Shown here piece after piece: positions 11,601-25,400 of a stretch of 64,000 nt of DNA. The position numbers and the translations under genes were made by a program. Within the stretch, counting starts at the first letter, position 1, and each line of letters opens with the position of its first letter. Origin of the DNA: Elysia marginata (taxonomy: Eukaryota > Mollusca > Gastropoda > Plakobranchidae); NCBI GenBank assembly GCA_019649035.1, contig BMAT01001291.1, positions 34,175 to 98,174 on the forward strand. Direction: 5' to 3'. A model generated the notes under the pieces. It made no database searches. It was not told the DNA's origin and worked only from the letters and a program-made list of their open reading frames with translations.

Positions 11601-14600
11601 ACTTTGTCGAAACGCTATACAAATACGCTATTACAATAGGAGAAAAACAATGGCTTCAGCACACAGTATAAGCTATCACCCCTATATAAACCCTAGCCTG
11701 CAATGTACTTTGGGATCAGTCCTTTTTTCAAGTGTGCAATGTCAACACAAACGCCAAACAGGGTGGAGGCCATTCAAATTCATAGGAAAATATTTTTCTA
11801 TAGACTGTTTCTTGTTACCTTTAGACTCTAAAAATAACCTTGTCCTTGTTTTACATCTAAACTTGTTGATACTGCGGATGGTGACTGGCGAGGTGACAGA
11901 ATGCTGCTGGCTGAACTGCAGGCACGCATGAGACACAGGGGAGGGTAGAATTACACAGCTGCATTGTCTAAAACCTCAGAATTCCTTTTTTGACCTTCTA
12001 TTTGACTTTCTTTTGCGTTTTTCTCAAAATGTCTTTTTTTTTTTACATATTTAGTTGTATATCTCCAAAAGTTCTTGAGCATTTCACTTCAAACTTCGCA
12101 TTTGACTTGCCAATGCACCATTCTCAATTTTGTCAGAAGCTTTTTTTCAAAATTTTTCTTTGTTTTTGTTTTACAAATGTTTTTGTTGAAAAATAGTACT
12201 TTTTTTGCACTTTTATCTTTTATGCAAAATAAAAAAAAATTATAAAATATCTAAAAGAGCAGCTATGAAAAAAATGCTTCTTAGAAAATTTCTGAATTGA
12301 TGATTGCTTTTTACAGAATGCAAATCCCTTGTTTAGATTCATGAATACTGCAGACACATACTTCTGCTGGCCTTATGTCTTTCTGAAAGCAAAGATTGGG
12401 CCACATGCCAGCAAACACTGAGACTAAGAGCCACCATCACATCTAACCTAAGCCCTTATTGTGAACAAGCCCAGCAGCAAAAAGTAAACAAATTCAAGCA
12501 TAAAGCTGCTGCTGATCTATTGTATTTGGGTTTTTAATAAAATTAGAGCAGAATAGATCTCATCTGAGAGGGCTGGCCTCTCATTGGTAACATACTTTCA
12601 GAACCTGATCAAGATAGATCTATAGATCTATTGTATGGAAAAAAAAGAGAGATCAAAATCTAGATCTATGTGTCACTACTGTACCACTAAAGTCACTACT
12701 GTAACAAAAAAAAGTGGTACAAGAGTGACAATTTTATTGATAACCAACTTTTCACCAGCCAAACCATCAAGGAAGTGTTGACATTTTACCTTCGTTCCCA
12801 ATTGCATTTGCTAGTGACTAATGAGTTTGGAAAATACTGAATATGTATTATCATGGACACAATGAGTAGTTACAGGAGTGATATCTATGGTCAACTTCTC
12901 ACCATTATGAGAAAGGACAGTTGATAAAAAACCAACTTCTGTTGTCCTTCTGCGTCTGCTTTCAGTTTAAGGTTTCTGGACAGGAAACTCTTAAGTTTAA
13001 AGTGCAAGATTTTTCATGAACAGTAATTGACATCAAAGAAGGAAGCTAATTTTAAAATGGAGTGACTAAAATTTTGGTGACAAAAAATGTTCAGAAGAAA
13101 TGCATCTTAATTTCAGCCTATTCAATGGTCTTGAGCATTGAATTATAGTTTGTCTTTTAACCCCTTTGTGACCTATAAGGTACGTTGTGCGTCCTCAAAT
13201 CAGTGGATTTTGTTGTTCCCCATGATATTTAGTCGTACAATGTACATCCTGTTTTGCACTGCTTAAGAGGGGCATTTAATGCAGAGTTATTTAAAATCTG
13301 ACATAATAATTGGAGTCTAGTAGTGTTAAAATTATACTAATAATCCCACTCTTTAACCCAAACCTACCACGTCATGGCAATCGACAAAACCAACGTCACA
13401 AAGGGGTTAAATGGAATAGGTGCACTGACCTTTTCTAAGTCTTCTGGTTTTTTTTCTCTGTTATATTTGCAATAGAAAAGTGAGGTGACATAGTCTTTTG
13501 GCCTATAGATACCCATTTTTGAAATTTACATTATTTTTTTTTTATGAATACATAATTGTTTTACAAAATTTGATATTTCTGGTAAAAGGTTAAATGTAAA
13601 AATTAGCCTTCCAATGTAGGAAATAAAGCCATTTTATTATAACTGGCGGCAGCAATTTGGCAAATTTTTGAAAAATGCCTGCAGAAGCCATGTTTCTCTC
13701 AGTTAGGTGGTCAGTGGCAAGGCTGTAGGTGCGAAAGCTACTATCAGTCGAAGGTTTGAATCATACTGTATAGCCAACCAATACTAACATGATTTCATTG
13801 AGCATTACAACTTTTATCTTTTGTCTGGGCTTAAGGTCGTCAGTGCAAGAACCTCAAGCAACTCCTTCTCCTCTCCTCTTCAGTTTTGATATGGAGGAGG
13901 AATGTTCCAAAAAGAATGTAACTGTAAGTATTTTGCAAATAAAATTCTTTTAAAAATTTTGTTTCACATTTAATAAAAGTTTTTCATCACATTAAGTTTA
14001 TTGAATAAAACAACATGTGCTTTAGAGTACCTCTAAGTTTTATTACAAGGTCTATTACCTTTCGTTAGACTTTTCTCATTTAACCATACTAATTGAAATG
14101 ATTGAGGCAGCTTTCAATGGAAGCATAAATAAATCTAAAAGTTATGTAGACTATCAAAGTACCGTAAGCAGTTCCTATTATATGATAAACTATAAATGCA
14201 ACTTATTTGCATTTAAATCTATGAAAGGTCAAGAAACGATCAAACAAAATCTGAAAGCTGTGCTTTGCAATGTAAAGGGCAAATTATCTATGATGATAAT
14301 TGCACTGAATTTGTCTTTTTCTGGTTAACACCAACGTAATAAAATCTTTATGAAATGACAAACTTGGGGGTTTTGGAGCAAAGTGAGATTTTTGTGGCAC
14401 AACGGATTGTGAAGTTTTCGTACTTTGACAGCTTTTGTATCCCAAAAGTAAAGATGTATCAGTAGTCCTACCAACCTAAGACCAAAATGGCCAGGTTTTT
14501 AAAATTAATAGAGTACCATCGCAAGGGAGTATTGAAAAAAGCAAAATGACCTGTGTTCTTCAAAACTAGCAACAGTTTAAAACCGTCAATCAACTCAGAA

Positions 14601-16414
14601 TTTTGCAGAAGACATGCCTTAACTCTATAGTAAACGATATGGATGATGCAATTTTCAACTTCAAAGGTGATTGCTGTTTTGAACAGTACATTTTTATACG
14701 TTTCCAAGCATGAAAACGTTTTTTAAAATTATCAATATCTTGGGAAAGACATTACTTTTTTTTATTTAAAAAATATCTATAGACAAAAAGAAGAAAAAAT
14801 AGAGCTATATAAGTATGAATGGCGTTTTTTCAAACAAAGAATTTCCAACTTCTGACTGATTCACCCAGGACGCAAGGATATTGAGAATTAAGGAGCCAAT
14901 GTAGAGATTTTTTATGATTATCAATATCAAAAGGTTAATTGCCTACTAAAATTATTATGACACATGTGACTTAGATTAAAAAAGGTTTTTTTTTTCAAAT
15001 ATTCGGAAGTCTAAATTTGTGACAGCAAGTTTTCAAAATTGAGCTTTTCCTTTTTTTTGAAAGGGATTTTACAATTTGGAGTGGAGAAATATAAATTTTT
15101 AGCTATTTTTAAACCTTAAAATCTCACAGGTATTTTTTTTCAAACATTAAGGCCTTGAAAAATTAAGACTGAATCATCTAGTTCAATGTGATTTGATATG
15201 AAACATTATAATTATTTAAAAACGGTCAGAGTCATTCTTGAATTAGTTTAATGAACTTGTCAGGAGAAGCAAAATAGATGTTATGTAGCATATTTCTCTT
15301 ACCTTTTTAGCCCGAAGCCTCATAATCATGCAGCCCATGAAATTACTCAATTCCATTTAGAATTAGAGGCAACCCAATTTAGTTTGGTTCATAGATCTAC
15401 AACGGCATAGCAATGGAATTTTCATCCTTGAGAATTCTATTAAGAATACTATCGCATGGTAACTTTAGCATTTTGATTTTGTTCTAAGGTTTGTTTTTCT
15501 TTCTTGTGGCATGTAAAATCCAGTACTTTCACCAACCAAGATAGTTGTGGGGTCACATGAAAATCTTTTTCATAAAATTTGACAAAGGCATAGATCCAGA
15601 TTAAAAGTCCACCTTTTTGTGTGCCGACTACATTATTAAGTTGGTTTTACTAAAAAAGTATTAAAAAGTATTAAAGTAATTGGAGAAGAATTACGTTGAC
15701 ATTATGTGTGGCAGCTGACATTGGAACTGATGACGCTGACAGGTGAGAGGTGAAGGAATTTTCAAACTGAAAAGTGTAATGTCAGAATAAATGTATTTAT
15801 ATGTTTAAAAAATCCATCGGTTTTGTTTTGATTTGTCTAAGGCAAGTTTTAGCAATTAACTTGATTTTAGGGGCTGGGCACACTGCTATAAAAATTTCTT
15901 ATATTATCAATATTTCTTCATTTCAGACAGCGAAAAAGGGAAAGAAAAAAGCTAAAAAATCTGCAGCAGCTAACAAGAAACCAGAGGTTCAGCAGAAATT
16001 ACAAAATTGTCCTGATTTTGACTCAATTGAGAAGGACGACTTCTATGTTGAAAAGCAAAATGGTGGGGGTGAAAGACAAGCTCTGCATTCTCTTGATAAT
16101 ATTCCGTCAAAGGCTGACGGGCTTAAAAGTGATGATAAATTCCGACCTTGTCATCTGTCACTATGTACTGGAGCAGGTTTTGGTACCCCAGACCTCCAAA
16201 CAGTCTCCAATGTGTCCATAAAAGAGGAGGTCAAGTCATGTTTGAAAAAAGAAAATACTGTCAGCAATTTAACACCAAGGGACAGGAGGTTGAGGCCGAG
16301 AAAAAGTGTTATACACAGAAGAGAGTCTAATAATTCTATTATTTCTCCTGTACCTGGAGTGAGCAGTCAGGACTTGTCAAGCAGAAGTCATTCTTGCAGC
16401 ACTCCAAAGTCAGC

Positions 16415-16447
<33 letters not shown>

Positions 16448-19400
16448 ACCAAGCTATGCTAATACCTCCTTGGAGCTGGACAATTGGGCAGTAACACCTA
16501 CATCAGCAGATAAACATTCAAACACTACTCATCCTTCCTTTGAGCTAATTAGGTCTGGAAATAGTACATCACTGGTCAATGACTTTTCTCAGTTGAAACT
16601 TGAGGAAAATTATTTGGACTCTTCAGCAGATCTGTTTAAGAATGAATCGTGTTCAGGGACTCATGAAGGCAGAGAATCTTTCGGTGTAAGTATATGTGTA
16701 CATTTAACTGCATTAAAATTTAAACGAGTATGTCTGTTAATCAAATAAAAAGAAAAGCAAGCCAGCTATTAATTTTTTTTTTTAATTTAGAAAAGGAAAA
16801 ATTTTGTTTTTAACTTATAAGTATTTTTATTTTTTTTTATCTCCATTCTCCTTCACTAAATCTTCCATCTCTATATTAGATATTGCATCCTTTTCTTTGT
16901 TTTTCTCTACATCTCTTATCTCTTTGATTTCTGTTTCCATCTCTCTAATAAATTTTATTGTGAGTTACAATTTCCTTTCTTTTGCTCTTTGCTCTGTTTT
17001 CCAGGTTGCTATTTCTTTCTTTTCCTGAACTCCTCTCTTTTTCTGCAATTGTCCCCTATTCTTTGTTCCTTACTTTATTTCTCTGCCTTTTATCTCTCCC
17101 CCCTTCTCTATCTCCTTCTGTTATTCCTTTTTTCTCCCTCTACTGTCTGTCTATTATATGTCTCATTCCGTTTCTCCCTTGTCTTTTCAAGTTTTCCGAT
17201 TTTAGCAGGAATTCCGATTTTTTTGGCAGTTTTCTTTAGCTAAAAAAGCAGGAAACTCTTTTAAAATTATGGCTTGAATGTTAAAGAAAAACTCCAAAAT
17301 TAAGATTTATAGAAAATCAAACACTTCTTTTGAGTTGTATAGCTGCGTAGCCCTAGTGCAGAGTTGTATCTACTATTTTTAATTGGTCTATGATCAAAAG
17401 TTCTATATGGGCAGTCATAGAGAGTAAAATTTTCCTGCTTTTTAGCATAAGCTGCTTGCATCCCTGAGATATAATGTACTACAAAAGTCTGGAGTTGCAC
17501 TTGCAGGTAAAAATTTTTTTGGGTTTGATTCTGATAAGAATTTGAGGCGCTTGCCAAGCACCATAGTTTACATTCCTTTGTGGCATTAGTCATTTTTAAT
17601 TTCTAATAGATGTAAATTTTTAAAAAAATTTCTATTGTAAACAAAATTAGTGAAACAATAAACACCAAATGCAAAATTCAACCAAAAAATTTGGAAAAGT
17701 TAACCTAAAAAATCATTGACAGCCTGTTGAGCAAATTTTCTGTGTCCTAATGTTACTCAGAGCGGTTTCATGAGCTGTGCAAAGGCTTTGAAATAAAATT
17801 TTCAATTGTAACAAATTATAGTGTATACAGATCATAATAATTATTAATGCATTAATGTTGTGCTTGGTACTCAATTTGTAATTAGAAGTTCAAGTTCTCT
17901 TAAAGAAGTAAAGCTTACTTCGGAACCCAAAACCTTAATTAGTTTTAAATCTATAGGTTTTTCTAAGATCAATTTCATTGTAAAATTTGGTTTCCTGTGA
18001 ACATGGCTCGATAATATTTTCATAGCTTTTTTCAGTGGGAAATAATTTACCTCCTAAATCTTAAAATCCAGAAATATTCACCAGGTAACACACACTTTTG
18101 TAAAACTGATGGGAATAAAATAATTATGAAACTGATCAAAAGAATATTTTTAGAAAACATGTTTACACTGTTATTAGTTTTTCTTTTGAAGACTATTACA
18201 TGTAAGATTTGTATTATACTTTATATATAATGATAGCCTAAATATCTTTTGTTTTTTTGCCTCTTAAAGTATTACTTCAATACTTACATAACTTTTTACT
18301 TTTAGTTTTTTTTCTTTTGTTTACAGGATAGCCTTGATTTAACTGGTGAAGAAACTGCTGAACAAAAAGTTCTGCACCTTTGTGATCAGAGCAAGCCTAT
18401 TGGTTTTACAGATTGCATTTCTGAAAGGTTTTGAAAATTCCTTTTTTTCTAAGCATCACTATTTTATAAGTAACCAAATATTTTTCAACCCTTTTCATGA
18501 ATAAAATCTAAAAAATAGAATTATGTCACTTGATTTTGTAAAGTTGAAGTTAGGTCATACCTTTCCATGAGCAAAATGCATCTATATTTTTAAAAAAATT
18601 TAGTATTTTCGTATTTCTGTGATTTCACTCTGTCTCACCCAAAGTCTTTTTGTAATATGGTCTCCATTATTGCAAATCTCAATATGTTTTTGAAGTAAAG
18701 ACATACTTTTCTAATTTCCTGATTGAATCGTAAGCATTGGGTAACTTCTTGTATGAGGGATTGCATGTAAGTTTTGTCTTTACCCCCCCCCTCCCCCCAC
18801 ACATACACACGCCAGGATGATGTCTGATTGTGTCAAAATTGGAGAAGGAGTTTATGGTGAAGTTTTCAAGTCTTTTTCTATGGACAAGCAAGTTGCACTT
18901 AAGGTAAGATTTAAAAANNNNNNNNNNNNNNNNNNNNNNNNNNNNNNNNNNNNNNNNNNNNNNNNNNNNNNNNNNNNNNNNNNNNNNNNNNNNNNNNNNN
19001 NNNNNNNNNNNTACTTTAACCAATTGATTTTTCCTCGATTTTAGCTGCATAATGATGCGTTCATAACTACATCCTTAGGAATCCCATTTATGATTTTTAT
19101 TATTTTTTTTAAGTGTTTAAATTAGCAAGTTTTATTACCAACCTCAATTAATTGGTCAAACAAATTTACCTGCCATTCTCCTGTAGCCTAATGGTATAGA
19201 TAAAGCAGCCTTTTGTAAAGAACTGTTTTACAGTCCTGCTCTTTTTTATCATGTATGTGCAGATCCAGATTAGTTTTTTTCTTGCATGTATGTAGTGCTA
19301 ATTAAACATGAATTAGTAGCAGCACATTATTAAATGAAAATTGTGAACATTATTGAAACCATTTTTAATGTAAAGATTTTTGTTAAGTAATGATCAATTC

Positions 19401-22400
19401 TATAGGTAAAAATATCTTAAGAGAACATAAAAAACATTTTGATTTTTCTAATTTTAAGGTAAATGTTACTGTAATGCACTTTAATACTCTATTTATACAA
19501 AGAGTTAGGTATGAAAGAAAAATCTGGTCACATCATACTATGCCTTTGCCAGAAGCAGGGTTATTCTATTTTTCCATATACATTGGTTGGCTATGCTATT
19601 TACCACATTGGAAACAAGAACCTCATAATTCAAATCTTTTGAGAATCGACAAAAACTTTAAATTAAGAGGATTTATTTCATATACAATAAAGTCCGGTTT
19701 ATTTTACTTAAGCAATCTTCTGCTCAAATACCAGTGACAGAAACTCCCTCTCTCTCTCTATGTGGATTTTGGGATATTAGCTTTGCTCAATGACTGTTTA
19801 TCATTTATAAGCTAAACATAAATTAAAGAATTGTAACTGCTAGATAACAGAAGGAAAATTTTCTATAGACCTCAATACAAACTTTGATTTAAGAGAATTG
19901 AACCTCATAAACTTAGGTTCATGAATTCAGATCTAACAGAGTCAAAGAGGGACAAGAAACCTGCCATTTGTGTAACTTCAAAGTTTGATAATTTAATTTA
20001 TTAGACTTCCATATTAGAGGTTTCTGTCGCTTATTCTTTGATGAATTACAATTTACCACATAAGGCCTTACAAAGCTCCTAAGTCATAAATGGTAAAGGC
20101 TCTAAAAATGAAATATACTGAGCGCCAAAAGAAACGCAACATGACCCTCCTTATTTTCGCGCCCATGCATGCTTTAAAGAAAGGTTGGTGAGTTGATTTT
20201 TTTTTTTGTGAGTAGTAACACATCTGAACATGAGTTCAAGCACACTCCCGAGTCCCGTGCGTGATTTGCCAGTCAAGGTGAGCATTTTCGAATACCCTAT
20301 AAAAAATGTAAAATCCGTGCGTGTAGAAAAACCACGTGGTCGAGATTCTCAAAATTACACACAAAGGTACCTTACAAGGTGCCCAATAATTATTCGCCAT
20401 TTTTAGAATTAAACGATTATATTTTTACAAAATGCCACGCTTCTCTGAAGTTGATCGTCATCGTGCTTTAGGACTGCTCCAAGCAGGTCTTCCTATCAGT
20501 GAAGTTTCCCCCCGCATGAACGTAAACAGGACGACGATTTTCAGAGCCAGACAACGTGTACATGAGACGGATACGGTGAGTGATCGCCCCGTTCTGGGAG
20601 GCCTAGGTGCACTACGCAGGGACAAGACAGAAACCTTGTCAGAAATCATATGAACAACAGATTTCTTTCAGCTTCAGCTTCATTGCGTCAGACAAGAGGA
20701 AGAAATAATCAACGTATAAGTGAAAAAACAGTAAGAAGACGTTTATCTACCTCTGGCCTACGTGCTCGTCGCCCATACATCGAACCCGTCCTAACCCAGC
20801 GTCACCGACACCAACGTACGCTATGGGCCCAGGAACATGCCGCGTGGGGTCGTATCCAATGGCGAAGTGTCGTATTCAGTGATGAATCTCGGTTCTGCAT
20901 TGACCATGCTGATGGCCATGTACATGTATGGAGAAGAAGCGGTGTAAGATACCAAGCAAATTGCGTTAGGGAACACGACAGGTGGGGTGGAGCATCTTTG
21001 ATGATGTGCTGCTGTGCTGGAAGCCCAAGAGGGGGCACAAACATTATTAGCCGGGCCTGTCTTGCTTTGTATTTAAATTCTAAAGACTTATCTACTGAAC
21101 AGGTATGTAAAAATGTGGTCAAAGTTGCTGTATATTTGGCATTGTGGAATGTTATCAATGGTATCCTGTTTTCATGAAATCTACTTTATTGAGGGTCTTT
21201 TGTTTCAATCTAATTTCCTCGTCCTCAGAGACCACCGATGAACGTGGCGCTATGTTAAGTTGAAAAAGCAATAAATAACCTTTAAAATGATGTATCATAT
21301 GTCTCATTTAATCCCTTGCAGTTTTCAGTAATACATATTGAAGATTCGATGTTGCGTTTCTTTTGGCGGTCAGTATATATCTTACCAGAATCACCAAAAA
21401 AAAAAAAAAAGGAAAAATTAGTTGAAGGCTCTTATGATAGCTACTTTTCCGTTATTTTCCAAAGAAATATGTAACAATTATTCAATATTTTTTGCAGATC
21501 ATTCCCATCGAAGGAGGTGACCTTGTAAATGATTGTCCCCAAAAAAGATTTGATGAGATTCTTCCTGAGATAGTCATTGCAAGGTACATTTTTCTAGCAA
21601 CTTTTATTTCTTTTTCTTTTTTTTTACCTTCTTTCTATTGCACTTAATTAGAAAATAGCATGAACATTGTCCATGATTTTTATTATAGGCAGCTAATGAG
21701 CAAAATAAAGACTGACTAAAAAGAGGGTGCAGATGTGTGTGGAAAGATAAGCTATTTCATAAAACAGTTAATCATATATTATTGCATGGCATTGAAAATT
21801 CAAAACAAAGAAACACTAACCTTTAGTACATTTTGCAATCTTTAAAGGTTAGTTACTTGACCCTTTGCCATAATTTTCTAGTATGAATATTTTTTCATCA
21901 CCTAGTATGTTAATTACATAAATCAGATGTCTTCACACATTGATCACCTGTTGTCCCATTAATGAGGAAGCTACACCAAGTTTTTTTTTATTTTTCACCC
22001 ATGATGACCCAATTTTTTTATATCACTTTCATTCAGAGAACTCAGTGATCTGGCTGTAGGTGAAACCAACAGATCAAGCAACTTTTGTCAAGTCAACCGG
22101 TAACTCTCAACTTTTAAAAATGAGAATGAATTTTCAAAAAGGCAAAAGCTTATTCCAATTTCTCACCAATTGCTTATAATTTTGTGGGGTGGCAGGCTTT
22201 TGTGCACAAATGAAGGTGACCTATATCTGCACCATGATTTTCACCTTTACGATTAGTGCGGAATAGTCTATCAAAAGTGCTCTAAAAGGGTTTTATATAT
22301 GTTATGTAATATTTTTTCCTATTGTGCCAAACAAAGAGACGATCTACGAGACGAGAGTCGGAAGAGATTGTTTTATTAGACTTTTGTGACCCTGCTGAGA

Positions 22401-25400
22401 TATAGATTAAGTCCATATGTTTATGTGTTAGACACTTCTACCAGTGTATTTACTCCTTTTTGACTAATGTTATAACCACAGTCTATGATAGATGCGAAAG
22501 GTTGACGCAAAATGAGTCAAGATGTGCTAATGGTCAATTTTTATTTTTCATCATACAAAAATCTTTTAATCGTTAAAAAAGCATGGAAAAAAGATCATTA
22601 AGTAACCAAAATACTTCTGTTGTTCCAATTTTGACAACAGCGTATTGTAATAAACATTAAGAGTTTGAATAAAATGCTGTTCTGGAGCAATTTGCTGTAG
22701 CTAGTGGCTGTAGGTACAAAATGAAATTGCACAACAGATTTGAATTTTTTAATGTTGCCCATGTCATGCTGTCTGTCACAAAAAATTTGGTGAAACTAAG
22801 AAACAGATTCTGTTTTTATATTTTCTGTGAACTTTAGTCCCTTTAGTGCAAAGTTTGTTCATGAATTTTTTTTTGGTCAGTAGTGTTTAGAGTTGTTTTG
22901 AGAAGAAAATTAAATTTTTAAATAAAATTCAAAGTTAGTAATACTTCATCTTAATTAAAAAAAGATAATTATTACCAATTGAATATAATAAGATGGTTTT
23001 GATTCTGGGTTCTACACCTAATGCACTTTTCATAAGCTTAATTGCTATATTTTAATTTATTCAGAGTGTCGTGTGTCAAAGGAGCATTTCCATTGCCTCT
23101 TCTACAACAATGGGATGAATACGCTAAGAGAAAGAAATCAGAAAATGACCGTCCAGGTAACGTATTTGTTAATTTAGTATACTGACTCTCTGATATGTAA
23201 CTTTCCCCTTCTTTTTTTTAAGCTGTGCGGATCAATTTTATAAAAATTCTAAAGTTAATGAGGTAATTCATGGTTTGACTTTGAAAGATCTTTTCAAAGT
23301 TTAAATGTTGAGGCTGTCTTGAGTATCCTGGAGTAATCAAACAAAGGCAAAAATGGCAGCCTAATTTTTTTATGGGCATACCTGAGGTAACCAGTGGTAC
23401 TTCTGTAAAATTTTTTCTACAAATCTGTCAATTTTAAGAGTTAACTAAAAAGTATAGTATCATAAGGCTTTACACAAAAACAAGTTTTTTGCTTTTGCCA
23501 GAAATCTGTCAATTTTAAGAGCTTACTAAAAAGTATAGTATCATAAGGGTTTACACAAAATTTAAATAGAAACAAGTTTTTTGCTTTTGCAAATTTGTTT
23601 TTCAGAGTACAGCTTTCCTGTTCCTTTTATTACTTTTTGTCGCCAATATTTTTGGGAAAGATCATTCAAAGGTAAAGAGAAAGTTGACATTCTATTAATT
23701 TTCAAATGAAATTTATTGGACTTCAAAATTACCTGAAGTAATAATTATGTTGAATACTTAAGTTCCATTGATTTATTTCTTGATTATTCCATCCTTTTAC
23801 CTCCATAGATTTTTTCTCAAATGAACAGCTTTTCATTGTCTTTGAGTTTGCCCATGGGGGATGTGCTTTAGAATCTTTTAAGGTAAGTCAAAAGATTAGA
23901 ACAAAATACAGGCTTAAGGGATATCTCTAGGTCTTAAAACTTACAAATGTTTTCAAACAAATTATTTTACAGACTACATGATTTTTATAAAGTTTTACTT
24001 TTAAAAAGTCTTAATTGAATGTTTAAAGTTATTTTTAAGTTGGATTGAATTTTGGATAAACTAGTGATTTATAGCACAGGGATGCAAGTTTTCCGATTTT
24101 AATCGGAATTCCGATTTTTTCGTCTCCCCGGATTTTTTCGATTTTTGTATTCCCGCTTCAAACAGACAATCAGCAACAAAAAAGTCGGAAAAACTAAAAC
24201 CGAGAAAAGACGACCGGAAAATCGAAAGCGAATTACAAACCTTTTTCCGATTCTATGGCGGTACCGATTATTTCTTTATGTTTATCCGTTAGTCGATTTC
24301 CGTTTATATTTTGTATGAAACCTCATCGCCCGATTTCTTTTCCGTGATGAGTTCGAAACTGTCCACACAATGGCCAATGGGTGTAAAAGCAAAAGTGAAA
24401 GTATGCTACTGATAATTTTTCTTGTTCATCTTTTGTACACTCCGTGTAGTTCTAGGCCTAGATCTAGTCGTAAATAAAGTGATCTTACGATAATACGAAC
24501 ACAATGTTCTATGACTCTTCAAAACATCGAGAGTCCTTTATAATCCTTTCTTACATTACATCTAGATCTAGTCCCGAGCAATCTTGTGCACTTCGTCTTT
24601 TTAGCCAAGAGCGATCTTGTTCAGTGATATTTCATATTGTGATTGCTGCACCTCGTTGACCTTTCTAGATCTATTTAATTTTCAAGCAAGTGCCAGGCTA
24701 GAGGCTTAAACTCTTAGATCTAGTCGTCTTACTCTTCAAATCTATATCAGATCTATTCTATCTCTCTATAGACATAGAGAAACAGTGTAGCTAGTCATTA
24801 ACTGACTTAGCCTTTCTGGCTTACACTAGAAAATCTAGATCTAGACTAGTAACATTTACTAACAATCTAAATTATGATCATGGTGGCCATTCCAAGTCTA
24901 GATCTAGAAATCTAGCCCATATGAAATTCTTGGATCGGAAATCTACAACATCACATTGTGTATCTATTTCAAAGAATAAATGAAGGAGAAAGACATCAAT
25001 GGAGACTTAGTTATAGCAGGAAAAATTTCGGAGGAGGTTGGTGTTGCATGGTGTTTGCTGTGTAAAAAGAGAGTTTCTTACCAAACTGGTGGCAAAATCG
25101 TTTTTGCTAGACACTGAAAGGCTGGCTTTAGTAATCAGAATAGCGCGCGCTCGGAAACTTCCATAAAAAATTTCCTGCTTTTTTCTCATGAGCTGCTTGC
25201 ATCCCTGATAGCACATAGTCAGATACCCTTATTCTAATGTTCTAGCTGATGATGCAGGGAAATGGCCCTTTAACAACTTATGAATAATACTTTAAAAGAC
25301 TCCCAAAACGTATGGTCTCACTCAGTGGCAACTCTGTAAAATCATAACAATGACTCCAATCTATAATTTTAACATTTTACTAATATGGCAAAAATTTTGT

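Larger units (their letters stand above)
8632..13835 (+). other. haspin: haspin intron 1 (5.2 kb)
   Basis: Holds family B repeats, a piggyBac-type element, motif field B, a short piggyBac-type MITE and family B again. The stretches 8640-9170 and 10700-11160 are AT-rich with nothing recognised. No alternative exon with haspin similarity was seen. Confidence 0.8.

Noticed and set aside
15801-15926. Upstream extension of haspin exon 3 from the ATG at 15801
   Set aside because: The frame is open by chance; TTTCAG at 15921-15926 is a proper acceptor and the lysine-rich tail begins after it, in phase with exon 2.
16804-17243. Ser/Leu/Phe-rich overlapping frames in haspin intron 3
   Set aside because: They arise from the pyrimidine-rich tract; three overlapping frames are open at once.
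18679-19050. 123-residue minus frame across the N gap
   Set aside because: Mostly unknown bases and antisense to haspin exon 5.
20802-21158. 118-residue minus frame
   Set aside because: Antisense shadow of the Tc1-like transposase.
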